A DNA stretch of 64,000 nt from JBBRGK01 sp036741355 (lineage in GTDB: Bacteria > Chloroflexota > Dehalococcoidia > CAUJGQ01): assembly GCA_036741355.1 (NCBI GenBank), contig DAINSK010000017.1:1-64000 (forward strand), in the 5' to 3' direction. This document shows positions 43,337-52,725 of this stretch, one piece after another. Below the pieces are notes generated by a model. The model had not been told where the DNA came from and did not search any database. It was given only the letters and a program-made list of their open reading frames with translations. The stretch's first letter is position 1; each line of letters opens with the position of its first letter. A program made the position numbers and the translations under genes.

Positions 43337-44482
43337 TCAGGCGTCGTCAGATTTGCCGGACCTCGCCTCGGACAACGTGCGCGGATCGGGACCGATATAC
43401 GCCGCGCGCGGACGAATGAGGCGGTTGTCCTCGTACTGCTCCAGAACGTGCGCACACCAGCCGGCCATGCGTCCTGTCGCGAACACAAGCGTGGTCAGAT
43501 CGTCCGGGACGCGGAGCGATTGATAGACGGCGACGGCGTACAGATCGACATTTGGAGCCGGGAGCCGCCGGTACGAGGCGACCCCTTCGACGGTTTCAGT
43601 CAATTCCAGAAACTTGCGTTCGCCCGTGCGCTCGGCGAGTCGTCTGGCCAGGTCGCGCATCAGAACGGCGCGTGGGTCCATCCCTCGATACACCGCGTGA
43701 CCGAAACCCGGTAACGGTGTACCGGAGCGGACATACCGCTCCAGTGCGCTATCAACGCCTTCGTGCTCGACGGCGGCCAGCATCGACCGGACGAAACGGT
43801 CGATGCCGCCGTGCAACGGACCGCGCAACGCACAGAGCGCGGCAAGCACCGACGAAACGAGATCCGCGCGAGTGGAGGCCGTCACGCGGCCGGCAAACGT
43901 CGAGACATTCAGCTCATGATCGGCGTAGAGGATCAAGACCTCTTCCAGCGCCTGCACATCGTCCGCGGGTACGGAGTCGCCGTTCATGGCAGACATGAAG
44001 ATGGAAGCAACGCCCCGTTTATCACCGTTCGCACCTTCGCCAGCGATGACTGCCTGCAGCCGAGAGCCGCGATTTGCGCTTCCCGCAAGGGCGGCAAATG
44101 CCCCCATCAGGCGAACCGCGCGCCGCGGCGCGGGCAACTCCCGCGAGCCGACCAAGGCAGGGACGCATGAGCCTAACACTGGTAAAACGGCTTGCATGCG
44201 CGCGATGGGGAGCGAGCCTGCGGGCAGCCCTGCGAACGCGTTCCATACAGGGTCAGGGAGTACAGCGCCCGCAGCCAGGTCGTCATAGATCTGCTCGAGC
44301 TCAGAGGCCGAGGGCAGCGATCCGGTAAGTAACAGCCAGGCTACTTCTTCATAACTGGCGAACGTCACCAATTCGTCGATCGCGATGCCGCGGTAGCGCA
44401 GCCCCGTAGGCTCGATCGAACTGATCGACGACTCGAGCACGACGACGCCGGTTGCGCTGCGCATACGCGGCTGTTCGTCCAC
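43337..44482 (-). CDS. Citrate synthase-like protein (with separate HTH partner)
   Basis: Citrate/2-methylcitrate synthase family, 381 residues. The catalytic histidines lie in YADHELN and PGFGHAVY, and the Asp in PNVDLYAV. The C-terminal RMAGWCAHVLEQYEDNRLIRPRA is standard. The start is GTG at 44482, four bases after the stop of a small HTH gene. In many bacteria an excisionase-like HTH domain is fused to the N-terminus of this citrate synthase subgroup; here the two parts are separate genes. A second, more classical synthase is divergently encoded at 44987. Which one feeds the TCA cycle is unclear. Confidence 0.88.
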   Translation of the reverse strand: MDEQPRMRSATGVVVLESSISSIEPTGLRYRGIAIDELVTFASYEEVAWLLLTGSLPSASELEQIYDDLAAGAVLPDPVWNAFAGLPAGSLPIARMQAVLPVLGSCVPALVGSRELPAPRRAVRLMGAFAALAGSANRGSRLQAVIAGEGANGDKRGVASIFMSAMNGDSVPADDVQALEEVLILYADHELNVSTFAGRVTASTRADLVSSVLAALCALRGPLHGGIDRFVRSMLAAVEHEGVDSALERYVRSGTPLPGFGHAVYRGMDPRAVLMRDLARRLAERTGERKFLELTETVEGVASYRRLPAPNVDLYAVAVYQSLRVPDDLTTLVFATGRMAGWCAHVLEQYEDNRLIRPRAAYIGPDPRTLSEARSGKSDDA

Positions 44483-44485
44483 GCG

Positions 44486-44815
44486 CTAGCGCTCGGCCGC
44501 CCAGTCGTCTGCCCGCGGCAGGTCTGGAATCGCCGGCCCTCCCGCAAATTGAGCAAAATCTGCATGGGCCGACTTTGCAGCGTCCGTTACCTCACGAGCG
44601 CCCATGACTGCTTCGGCATCGTCGTACTCGACTGGTCTCAGTTTGAGCAGCGACTCGATCTCGCTCTGCAGGTAGAGCCGGCGCCTGCGGATTCCCTGCT
44701 TGTAGCTCTGCAGAATGCCACGCGAAACATAGGCATAGAGCGTCTCCGGCTTGACGCCGAGACGCTGGGCCGCTTCCTGAACGTCGAGGTAGGATCTGCC
44801 TTCGATGTTGATCAT
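44486..44815 (-). CDS. Excisionase/MerR-like HTH protein
   Basis: A 109-residue protein with an N-terminal helix-turn-helix (YLDVQEAAQRLGVKPETLYAY followed by VSRG) and basic wing (GIRRRRLYLQSEIE), then an acidic, Ala-rich tail. This is the DNA-binding half normally fused to citrate synthases of this subgroup. It ends four bases before the synthase start, so the two are almost certainly co-translated and may act as a complex. It reads away from an inverted repeat at 44881-44900 that could be its operator. ATG at 44815 is preferred; the frame opens at 44854. Confidence 0.78.
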   Translation of the reverse strand: MINIEGRSYLDVQEAAQRLGVKPETLYAYVSRGILQSYKQGIRRRRLYLQSEIESLLKLRPVEYDDAEAVMGAREVTDAAKSAHADFAQFAGGPAIPDLPRADDWAAER

Positions 44816-44880
44816 CTTCGTTTCCAGTATTGACCCCCGGCTGCCGGCGGTCAACGCGGCCCGTAGTCGACAATCAAGTT

Positions 44881-44922
44881 AAATCAATATCCATTGACTT
44901 TCATCCAGTTACGCCGTAGCGT
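44881..44922 (+). promoter_or_regulatory. Operator/promoter between divergent citrate synthase genes
   Basis: AAATCAAT (44881-44888) and ATTGACTT (44893-44900) form an inverted repeat (7 of 8 positions) around ATCC. TTGACT (44894-44899) within the right arm and TAGCGT (44917-44922), 17 bases apart, make a candidate promoter for the citrate synthase at 44987. A protein bound to the repeat would cover the -35. The HTH protein encoded on the other side is the obvious candidate. This AT-rich patch stands out in the GC-rich sequence. Confidence 0.5.
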
Positions 44923-44986
44923 CGGTTTATCGAGCGGTCCTCAGGTCAGCAGCCGACCGCCGCACATCAAGGACGAGGAGCACACA

Positions 44987-46156
44987 ATGAGCACCATGAC
45001 GAAAGCTGGATTGGAAGACGTCGTCGCCTGCACGTCGGCGATCTGTGAGATCGACGGCGTCGCCGGCAGGCTATCGTACCGCGGCTACAACACCGACGAC
45101 CTGATCAACGCCACGTTTGAAGACGTCTGCTACCTGCTCTGGCGGGGCGATCTACCCACCCCCGACCAGGTCTCTTCCCTTCGCAGCCAGATGGCGGAAG
45201 AGCGGCTTTTACCCGTCGGGGTCGTCGACGTATTGCGTCGTCTGCCGGCGACAACGCACCCGCTGGCAGCACTACGGACGGCGATATCGGCGCTTGGTGC
45301 GCTCGACCCCGAAGGGGAAGACGGATCGCCGGAGGCCAACGAGCGTAAGGCCATCCGCCTCACAACCCAGGCGCCGCTCATCGTCGGCGCCTGGGATCGA
45401 TTACGTAACGGTTTGGACCCGGTCACTCCGGTCGCGACGGACGGCGTTGCGAGCAGCTTCCTCAGGGCCGTATTCGGAACGACGCCGGCAACGGCCTCCC
45501 AACGCGCGATCGACGTCGCCTTGATCCTGCACGCGGATCACGAGCTCAACGCATCGACGTTTGCTGCCCGCGTCGCCGCCGCGACGGAGACGGACCTCCA
45601 CGCGACCATAACCGCGGCCTGCGCGGTGCTCAAAGGGCCGAAACATGGGGGCGCCAACGAAGACGTATTCGTCATGCTGGAGGAGATCGGAACACCCAAG
45701 GCGGCAGACGAATGGGTCAGGCGCAAACTGGCCTGGCGCGAATCGTTACCGCCCGCCGAGCGCCAGATGATCAAGGCACGGTTCTCCGGGTTTGGTCACC
45801 GCGTCTACAAGGTAGACGACCCGCGCGCGGAGCATCTGCGGCGGATGGCGCAAACGCTGTCGGAAACCGACGCGCGCACGGCAAACTGGCTGGCGATCGC
45901 CGAACGGGTTCGCGCGGTCGTCGCCGCCGAGAAGGGGCTCAAAGTCAACGTCGACTTCTACTCGGCGCTTGTCTACCAGTCGCTCGGCATTCCCGCCGAC
46001 CTGAATACCAGCATCTTTGCCGTCTCGCGCATGGCCGGCTGGACCGCACACGCGCTCGAGCAGTACGCCAACAATCGCCTTATCCGGCCCCGCGCGGAGT
46101 ATGTGGGCGAACGAGACCGGGTAATTACGCGCGGCAGTGGCCAACTACCGGCCTAA
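44987..46156 (+). CDS. Citrate synthase/2-methylcitrate synthase
   Basis: A 389-residue citrate synthase of the dimeric, Gram-positive/archaeal-like type. It starts MSTMTKAGLEDVVACTSAIC; catalytic residues are in HADHELNAS, FSGFGHRVYKVDDPRA and VNVDFYSALVY. The ending AGWTAHALEQYANNRLIRPRA is conserved. ATG at 44987 follows GAGGAG; the frame opens at 44894 without support. It is divergent from the HTH/citrate synthase pair. Whether it prefers acetyl-CoA or propionyl-CoA cannot be read out; with a PrpD-family gene in the window, methylcitrate chemistry is possible. Its 3' end overlaps the convergent ABC gene by four bases. Confidence 0.9.
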   Translation: MSTMTKAGLEDVVACTSAICEIDGVAGRLSYRGYNTDDLINATFEDVCYLLWRGDLPTPDQVSSLRSQMAEERLLPVGVVDVLRRLPATTHPLAALRTAISALGALDPEGEDGSPEANERKAIRLTTQAPLIVGAWDRLRNGLDPVTPVATDGVASSFLRAVFGTTPATASQRAIDVALILHADHELNASTFAARVAAATETDLHATITAACAVLKGPKHGGANEDVFVMLEEIGTPKAADEWVRRKLAWRESLPPAERQMIKARFSGFGHRVYKVDDPRAEHLRRMAQTLSETDARTANWLAIAERVRAVVAAEKGLKVNVDFYSALVYQSLGIPADLNTSIFAVSRMAGWTAHALEQYANNRLIRPRAEYVGERDRVITRGSGQLPA

Positions 46157-48090
46157 TCCCCGGCCGCCGCGGCCGGCTGACCTACCGCCGCCTCGAGGTC
46201 ATCGCTGTGGCCGCTGACCTTAGCCGCCGCGGCCTCTTCTTGCTCGCGGTAGGCCATGCGGTACAGCCGGGCGTAAATGCCGTTGATGTCGAGCAGTTGC
46301 TGGTGCGTGCCCATCTCGGCGACTTCGCCACGTTCCAGCACGACCACGCGATCGGCATCGCGGATCGTCGAGAGCCGGTGGGCGATTACGAAGCTCGTGC
46401 GCCCCTTGAGCAGAGTGCGCAGCGCCCGCTGAATCACCACCTCTGTTTGCGTGTCGACATTTGCCGTGGCCTCGTCCAGTACGAGGATGCGAGGGTCGGC
46501 GAGCACCGCCCGCGCGAAGCTCAGCAACTGTCGTTGACCCACGGATAGGTTCGAGCCGCGCTCGTTGAGCACCGTATCGTAGCCGTCCTCGAGCCGCACG
46601 ATGAACTCGTGCGCACCGACAGCCTCAGCAGCCGCCTCGATCTCTGCCTGCGTTGCTTCCAGGCGGCCATAGATGATGTTGTCACGCACGGAGCCGGAAA
46701 ACAGGAACGGTTCTTGTAGCACGACGCCCATCTGACGCGTCAAGGACTTGCGCTTGATCTTGCGCAGGTCGAATCCGTCGATTGAGATTGAGCCGCTTGT
46801 GACCTCGTATAGCCGGCTTACGAGCGAAATCATCGTGCTCTTGCCGGCCCCCGTCTGGCCGACGAACGCGATCGTCTCGCCTGGCTGCACGTGCAGGTCG
46901 ATATCCTTGAGCACCGGCACGCCGTCCACGTACTCGAACGTGACGTGGTCGAAGTCAACCCGACCGTCGATGACGCCGAACTCTACCGCGTCAGGCGCGT
47001 CCGCGATCTCCGCCTTGGTGTCGAGCACCTCAAAGATGCGTTCGCCTCCGGCCATCGCGCGCTGGATCTGCGTATACTGCAACACCATGTCGCGGATCGG
47101 GTCGAAGAAACGCTGGATGTAGAGCACGAACGCACTCAACGCTCCGACCGTGAGCGTGCCGCTGTGGACGCGAATGCCGCCGACGATCAGTGCCAGTGCG
47201 GAAGCCATGGCGACGATGATTTCGACGATCGGCAGGACCGCTGCCGAGAGCCGTCCGGCTTCGACGTTGGCCGAGAGATTGGTGCGATTCACCTGGTCGA
47301 ATCGCTTGCTGTTCTCCTTTTCACGGGACATCGACTGGATCACCCGCACGCCCGACACGTTTTCGTTGAGCGTCGAGTTCACGACGGCGATCGCCTGGCG
47401 CACGTTGATAAACGCCAATCGAGCCCGCCGTTGCCAGATAGCCATCACGACGACCAGGACGGGAACGGTCGAAAAAGTCAGCAGCGCCATTTTCCAGTCG
47501 AGTAATACCAGCGCCACGATGACGACCACCAGGCCGGCCATGTTCCCGAACACCGTCAACATGCCCGATGTCATCAGTTCCTGTAGCGAGGTGACGTCGC
47601 TCGTCACGCGCGACATGACGCGACCGACCTCGTGCCGGTCATAAAAGCTCAGCGAGAGCGTTTGCAGGTGGTCGAACATCTCGGTGCGCAGCGTCCGCAG
47701 GACGTTATGGCCGATGATGCCGCTTTGATTGAGTTGCAGGTACTGGAACCCCCACGCCAGCAGTGCGAAGACCAGCGAGATGGCGCCGATTTGATCGAGC
47801 CGCGTAAGGTTTTTCTTGTGAATGGCGTCGATGGCAAGGCCGATCAAGAGCGGTTGCATATAGGACGTAAAGGCGAACCCTATTACGCCGACGATTGACG
47901 CGATCAACCGCCACTTATACGGCCTGGCGTACTTACCCACCCGCCGCACGACTTTGGAGTCGTACAGCTTTCCAAGCTCATCGTCGTTCCAACCGTCTAA
48001 CCCGCGGCGAAACGCTCCCGGGCCGCCGCCGGACGTGAGGCTCTGACTCCAGCCGCCGGCCGCGCCGCCGCCGCCATGAAAGAAACCCAT
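46153..48090 (-). CDS. ABC exporter half-transporter, catalytically competent subunit
   Basis: Fused six-helix membrane domain and ATPase, 645 residues. Walker A GQTGAGKST, signature LSVGQRQLL, Walker B ILVLDEATANVD with catalytic Glu, and switch His in FVIAHRLST are all intact. It lies nine bases downstream of a second half-transporter whose Walker B Glu and switch His are replaced. The pair therefore looks like a heterodimeric exporter of the BmrCD/TmrAB/TM287-288 class. In the assembled dimer each ATP site takes Walker A and B from one subunit and the signature from the other; this subunit's Glu and His serve the active site. Substrate unknown: drug, lipid or peptide. Confidence 0.92.
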   Translation of the reverse strand: MGFFHGGGGAAGGWSQSLTSGGGPGAFRRGLDGWNDDELGKLYDSKVVRRVGKYARPYKWRLIASIVGVIGFAFTSYMQPLLIGLAIDAIHKKNLTRLDQIGAISLVFALLAWGFQYLQLNQSGIIGHNVLRTLRTEMFDHLQTLSLSFYDRHEVGRVMSRVTSDVTSLQELMTSGMLTVFGNMAGLVVVIVALVLLDWKMALLTFSTVPVLVVVMAIWQRRARLAFINVRQAIAVVNSTLNENVSGVRVIQSMSREKENSKRFDQVNRTNLSANVEAGRLSAAVLPIVEIIVAMASALALIVGGIRVHSGTLTVGALSAFVLYIQRFFDPIRDMVLQYTQIQRAMAGGERIFEVLDTKAEIADAPDAVEFGVIDGRVDFDHVTFEYVDGVPVLKDIDLHVQPGETIAFVGQTGAGKSTMISLVSRLYEVTSGSISIDGFDLRKIKRKSLTRQMGVVLQEPFLFSGSVRDNIIYGRLEATQAEIEAAAEAVGAHEFIVRLEDGYDTVLNERGSNLSVGQRQLLSFARAVLADPRILVLDEATANVDTQTEVVIQRALRTLLKGRTSFVIAHRLSTIRDADRVVVLERGEVAEMGTHQQLLDINGIYARLYRMAYREQEEAAAAKVSGHSDDLEAAVGQPAAAAGD

Positions 48091-48099
48091 AGAACGCTC

Positions 48100-49923
48100 C
48101 TAGTCTCCCGCGACAACGGCACCCGCAGCGACTGCTGCTGTTCCGCCTGTCCCGCGCTGGCTTGTCTCGTATGCCTCTTCCTGGTCGCGCAGTTCCAGGT
48201 CGTAAATTGACCGGTAAAGGCCGTTGCTTGCGAGCAGCTCTTCGTGGCGGCCGCGCTCGACGATCTTGCCGCGTCGCAGCACGATAATCTGATCGGCCTT
48301 GCGCACGGTGCGGAGCCGTTGGGCGATGACGAACGTCGTGCGGCCCTGCATCAGCTCTGCCAGCGCCTGCTGAATCAGGTACTCAGTCTCCATATCTACG
48401 CTGCTGGTCGAGTCGTCGAAGACCAGGATGGCGGGGTCCATCAACAACGTTCTGGCGATGGAGATACGTTGCTTCTGTCCGCCGGAAAGCGTGACCCCGC
48501 GCTCGCCGACCCATGTGTCATACCCTTCGGGCAACGTCAGAATGAAGTCGTGGATACGCGCCGCCTTGGCGGCGTTCTCCACTTCCTCGTCGGTCGCATT
48601 TAAGCGTCCATAGCGAATGTTCTCGCGGATCGTGTCCATGAACAGGAAGACATCCTGCTGCACGATACCGATGTTTGCCCGCAAGGACGCCAGCGTAAGG
48701 TCGCGAATATCGTGCCCATCGATCTTAATGCTGCCGCCGGTCACGTCGTAAAAGCGGGGCATTAAGTTGACGACGGTCGACTTTCCGCTTCCCGTCGGAC
48801 CAAGCAATGCGATCATTTCGCCGGGATTAGCGTCAATGCTGATGTCCCTTAGTACGGGACTGATGGAGTCGTAGCCGAAGCTTACCTGGTCGAACCTCAC
48901 GGCGCCCTTCGCGTCCTTCAACCCATACGCGTCGGGCCTCTCTTTAACGGCGGACTCCGCGTCGATGATCTCGAAGATGCGCTCGCCCGCCGATTGCGCA
49001 CGGGCAAACATCGTCACCATAAAGCCGAGGCTTCGCACCGGAAGCTGCAGGATCGTCAGATACAGCAGGAACTCGGTCAGCTCGCCGACCTTGACCGAGC
49101 CGTTAGCCACCAGGTGTCCGCCGTACCAGATCGTCGCGACAAGGGTGAGCGATCCGAGTCCGGCCAGTAGTGGCTGGCTAAATGCCTGTACGCGGTTGGC
49201 AGCGAACGACCAGGTAAAGAGGTCGTCTACTTCCTTTTTCATCTTTTTGCTCTCGAACTCTTCGCGGCTGAACGATTTCACCACGCGAACGCCCGAGAGG
49301 TTTTCCTGCAGCACCGTGCCCATGCGGCCCTGCTGATCCTGAATGGTCAGCCACATCGGTCGCATCTTGGACGCCATCCTGTACGAGAAGTACGCCATGA
49401 ACGGCAGGATGGTCCATGCCACGAGCGTCAACCGCCAGTTCGACGTCACCATCAACGTGAACGAGATGACCAGCAGCACAATCGTGTAGAAGAGGCGGAT
49501 AACGCCCATGTTGATGTAGAAGCGGACTCCTTCAACGTCGCCGGTGGCGCGGGACATGATCTGCCCGATCTGGGCCTTGTCGTGGTAGGCGAAACTCAGT
49601 CGCTGGAGCCGATCGTAGATCTGGTTGCGCAGATCGTAAGCTACTTGTTGCGACAGCGTTTCACCCATGAATTGCTGCAGGTAATAAAAGATCCCGCGCA
49701 TGATCGACGAGCCAAGGATGGCAAGGCCCGCCAGAACGAGACCGAGAGTATCGACCGAGCCGGAACGCAGGTTCACGTTGTCGATCGCCCAACCGATAAC
49801 GCGCGGCGTCACCAGCACAAAGCCGCTCGTTAGCAGCGTGCTGACGACGACCACCGACGTGCGCCACTTGTAAGAGCGCAGGAATAATAGGAGCCGAAGC
49901 AGAATGGGCATGCGATCCCTCAA
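48100..49923 (-). CDS. ABC exporter half-transporter, degenerate-site subunit
   Basis: A 607-residue membrane-ATPase fusion, first gene of the pair. Walker A GPTGSGKST and a canonical signature LSGGQKQRI are present. The Walker B region reads ILVFDDSTSSVD, with Asp in place of the catalytic Glu, and the switch region is FVIAQRLRT, with Gln for His. These are classic marks of the non-hydrolysing site in heterodimeric exporters, so the subunit supplies the good signature to its partner's site. The membrane domain shows the usual six helices. The pair is convergent with citrate synthase and divergent from the rimI-like gene. Confidence 0.92.
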   Translation of the reverse strand: MRDRMPILLRLLLFLRSYKWRTSVVVVSTLLTSGFVLVTPRVIGWAIDNVNLRSGSVDTLGLVLAGLAILGSSIMRGIFYYLQQFMGETLSQQVAYDLRNQIYDRLQRLSFAYHDKAQIGQIMSRATGDVEGVRFYINMGVIRLFYTIVLLVISFTLMVTSNWRLTLVAWTILPFMAYFSYRMASKMRPMWLTIQDQQGRMGTVLQENLSGVRVVKSFSREEFESKKMKKEVDDLFTWSFAANRVQAFSQPLLAGLGSLTLVATIWYGGHLVANGSVKVGELTEFLLYLTILQLPVRSLGFMVTMFARAQSAGERIFEIIDAESAVKERPDAYGLKDAKGAVRFDQVSFGYDSISPVLRDISIDANPGEMIALLGPTGSGKSTVVNLMPRFYDVTGGSIKIDGHDIRDLTLASLRANIGIVQQDVFLFMDTIRENIRYGRLNATDEEVENAAKAARIHDFILTLPEGYDTWVGERGVTLSGGQKQRISIARTLLMDPAILVFDDSTSSVDMETEYLIQQALAELMQGRTTFVIAQRLRTVRKADQIIVLRRGKIVERGRHEELLASNGLYRSIYDLELRDQEEAYETSQRGTGGTAAVAAGAVVAGD

Positions 49924-50026
49924 TCTCTGGCAATGCGTTAGGGAGTACGTCCCTTATCCTAACGTTCACGTCAGGTTTTGGCAACCCGCTGTAACACTCT
50001 AACGGTCCGGCAGCAAACGTCAGCGG

Positions 50027-50035
50027 TGGTACACT
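50027..50035 (+). promoter_or_regulatory. Candidate extended -10 promoter of rimI-like gene
   Basis: TGGTACACT is identical to the candidate element before ruvB. It ends 36 bases ahead of the ATG at 50071. Confidence 0.4.
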
Positions 50036-50070
50036 TGCCGCAGTTGCAGCAGTTGGCGGGGGCATCTCGC

Positions 50071-50745
50071 ATGGCAGCGGTAGCTTCGTCTTATGTCATC
50101 CGTCCAATGACCGTTGCGGACATTCCCCGGGTCACCGAAATCGAACGGGAATCGTTCCCGACCACGTGGCCGCAGAGCTCGTATAAGCGGGAGCTGCAAG
50201 AAAATGGCATGGCCCGCTACCTGGTCGTTGGCGACAGAACTGCGCCGCCACCGGACCGCTTGACCGACGCGCCGGGATCGCACGGTATGGGCAAAGTGGT
50301 CGGCGGCGTACGTCGCCTGTTGGGTCGCGATGCTGCGGGGTTGGCGCCGCCGACTGAAGATCAACTGGTCGCATTTCTGGGCCTCTGGTTCATGCTCGAA
50401 GAGTGTCATGTGGTGACGGTAGCGGTGCGCGAGGCAATGCGTCGACGCGGCATCGGCGAACTGCTGGTGATCACCGCGATTGAGCTGGCATTACAGAAGG
50501 AACAGGACGTGCTCACCCTGGAGTGTCGCGTTAGCAACACGGCTGCACAGGCACTCTACGCGAAGTACGGCTTTAAATCAGTTGGCATGCGCAAGCGCTA
50601 CTACACGGATAACGGCGAAGACGCCTTCATCATGACCACGCCCCCAATTCACACGCCGGAGTTCCGGTCGGCTTTCGAACGCCTCCGCTCCGTCCACGGC
50701 GAACACTGGGGAGCCGCGGAGATCGCCGTGCCTGAGTTGCCCTAA
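50071..50745 (+). CDS. rimI: GNAT N-acetyltransferase, RimI-like
   Basis: A 224-residue GNAT protein resembling RimI, which acetylates the N-terminus of ribosomal protein S18. It begins IRPMTVADIPRVTEIERESF, has the acetyl-CoA loop VAVREAMRRRGIGELL, and the late block ECRVSNTAAQALYAKYGFKS plus RKRYYTDNGEDAFIM seen in RimI proteins. An insertion of about 40 residues (near 60-105, rich in Gly/Pro/Arg) lies between strands 2 and 4 and is absent from E. coli RimI. The C-terminus is also extended. ATG at 50071 is chosen; the frame opens at 49978. Confidence 0.82.
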   Translation: MAAVASSYVIRPMTVADIPRVTEIERESFPTTWPQSSYKRELQENGMARYLVVGDRTAPPPDRLTDAPGSHGMGKVVGGVRRLLGRDAAGLAPPTEDQLVAFLGLWFMLEECHVVTVAVREAMRRRGIGELLVITAIELALQKEQDVLTLECRVSNTAAQALYAKYGFKSVGMRKRYYTDNGEDAFIMTTPPIHTPEFRSAFERLRSVHGEHWGAAEIAVPELP

Positions 50746-50777
50746 CCATGATGCAAATGCAGCGGCCGGGCGCTCTA

Positions 50778-52517
50778 TTAGAATAGTCCGACAATGCGGC
50801 CGTTTTCGTCGATATCCACCAACTCTCCGCCGGGCTTCGACGGCAGGCCGGGCATCGTGCGCATGTCACCGCACAACGCATACAGGAAGCCCGCTCCGGC
50901 CGAGAGTCGCACGTCCCGCACCGGCATCGTGTAACCGGTTGGCCGGCCCAGCAGGGACTGGTCGTGCGACAGCGAGAGGTGGGTCTTGGCCATGCAAACC
51001 GGCAACCGGCCGTAGCCCAGCTTCTCGAACTGGCGCAGCTTGCGTCGCGCTTCCGCGGCGAGGCTGATTCCGGCGGCGCCGTAGAGCGTCGTGGCAATCG
51101 TCTTGATCTTCTCCTCCGGCGGCTCATCGTCCGAATAGAGGAGACGGAACCGTGATGGTTCGTCCGCGGCGCGGACGACCGCCCCGGCGAGTGCCCGGGC
51201 GCCTTCGCCACCGTGTACAAAGTGCTCGGCAATCACCGCATCGCGCGCTCCCGCTGCTAGACTCGCCCGTTTGATCGCTTCCATCTCCGCCTCGGTGTCC
51301 TGCGGGAACCGGTTGATCGCCACGACAACCGGCACACCGAAGGCGAGCACGTTAGCAATTTGCGCTTCGAGGTTCGGCATGCCCGCGGCCAGCGCGTCGA
51401 GGTCTTCGTTGACGAGACCAGGCGGCAGCGGTCTACCAGCCACGACCCGAAAACGACCGGAATGTGCCTTCAGGGCACGGACGGTCGCAACCAGGACGGC
51501 CGCGTCGGGATGCAGGCCGCTCTGACGGCACTTGATGTCGCAGAACTTTTCGAAGCCTAAATCGGCGCCGAAGCCGGCTTCGGTCACGACGAAGTCCGCC
51601 AGCCGCAACCCGATCTGATCGGCGAGGATACTGCTGTTGCCGTGCGCGATGTTGCCGAATGGACCGGCGTGCACCATCGCCGCTGTGCCTTCCAACGTCT
51701 GCAGCAGGTTCGGGTTGATCGCGTCTTTCATGAGCACGGTCATGGCGCCCGCGCACTTGAGGTCCTCAGCGGTCACCGGCGTGCCGTCGTGCGTATAAGA
51801 GGTGACCATCCGCCCCAGCCGCTGGCGTAGGTCCTGCAAGCTGGTTGCCAGCGCCAGGATCGCCATGCACTCGGAAGCGACGGTGATGTCGAAGCCGCCC
51901 TCACGCGGCACGCCGTTCTCGCGCCCTCCCAGTCCGATGACGATTTCGCGAAGGGCGCGGTCCGAAATGTCCACGACTCGCCGCAACTCGATGCGGTGAA
52001 GGTCGATACCGAGCGCATTACCGTGGTAGAGATGGTTATCGAGGAAAGCGGCAAGCAGGTTGTGCGCGGCGCCGACGGCGTGATTGTCGCCGGTCAGGTG
52101 GAGATTGAAGTCTTCCATGGGCACGATCTGAGCGTAGCCACCGCCAGCGGCGCCGCCTTTAATCCCAAATACCGGTCCTAGCGAAGGCTGTCGGATCGCG
52201 GCGATCGCTTTGCGACCGATGAGCGAGAGACCTTGTGCCAGCCCGACGGTGGTCGTCGATTTTCCCTCGCCGAGCGGTGTCGGCGTGATTGCGGTGACGA
52301 CGACGTACTTACCGAGCTTCTTGTCGCGCAGCCGTTTCAACGCCGAAATGTCGACTTTCGCCTTGTAGCGGCCGAACAGCTCGACTTCGTCTTCGAGCAG
52401 CCCCAGTTCCGCGGCTACGTCGGCGATCGGTCTCAGCTTCGCGGCCTGGGCGATATCGAGGTCGCTGGGGAACGGCGTCGTTGAAACTGCTGGAGTGCCT
52501 GACGGCTCTCCCGGCAT
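50778..52517 (-). CDS. fhs: Formate--tetrahydrofolate ligase
   Basis: ATP-dependent synthesis of 10-formyl-THF from formate and THF, in one-carbon metabolism. The P-loop ITPTPLGEGKSTTTVGLAQG, RQPSLGPVFGIKGGAAGGGY, NLHLTGDNHAV and the long conserved centre are present. Length is 579, slightly above the typical 555, due to an N-terminal extension (PGEPSGTPAVSTTPF). ATG at 52517 follows GGAGGTG. The other Wood-Ljungdahl genes are absent here, so it probably serves purine and serine metabolism or formate assimilation rather than acetogenesis. Confidence 0.96.
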   Translation of the reverse strand: MPGEPSGTPAVSTTPFPSDLDIAQAAKLRPIADVAAELGLLEDEVELFGRYKAKVDISALKRLRDKKLGKYVVVTAITPTPLGEGKSTTTVGLAQGLSLIGRKAIAAIRQPSLGPVFGIKGGAAGGGYAQIVPMEDFNLHLTGDNHAVGAAHNLLAAFLDNHLYHGNALGIDLHRIELRRVVDISDRALREIVIGLGGRENGVPREGGFDITVASECMAILALATSLQDLRQRLGRMVTSYTHDGTPVTAEDLKCAGAMTVLMKDAINPNLLQTLEGTAAMVHAGPFGNIAHGNSSILADQIGLRLADFVVTEAGFGADLGFEKFCDIKCRQSGLHPDAAVLVATVRALKAHSGRFRVVAGRPLPPGLVNEDLDALAAGMPNLEAQIANVLAFGVPVVVAINRFPQDTEAEMEAIKRASLAAGARDAVIAEHFVHGGEGARALAGAVVRAADEPSRFRLLYSDDEPPEEKIKTIATTLYGAAGISLAAEARRKLRQFEKLGYGRLPVCMAKTHLSLSHDQSLLGRPTGYTMPVRDVRLSAGAGFLYALCGDMRTMPGLPSKPGGELVDIDENGRIVGLF

Positions 52518-52634
52518 GTGCTCGCACCTCCGGCTGGGAGCCGGCAGCGCGGGCTCCGGCGTTCATTTAGTATAAGGTGACGCACCAACACGAGCGATTG
52601 ACCATCAGCAAGCTGCTCCGATGGGCAACGACAA

Positions 52635-52663
52635 AGCCCGGGGGCTTTGCTGCCACCCGGGCT
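52635..52663 (-). terminator. Hairpin terminator for the gene at 52726
   Basis: AGCCCGGG (52635-52642) and CCCGGGCT (52656-52663) form an 8-bp stem. On the minus strand the stem is followed by TTGTCGTTG, a weak U-rich tail. It lies downstream of the membrane-anchored protein gene and upstream of fhs on the same strand. Confidence 0.55.
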
Positions 52664-52725
52664 GTCTGAGAAAGCTGCCGGCTGTGACGTTCTACTGGCG
52701 CTAGAACGGTCTTCACATCGGGTAT

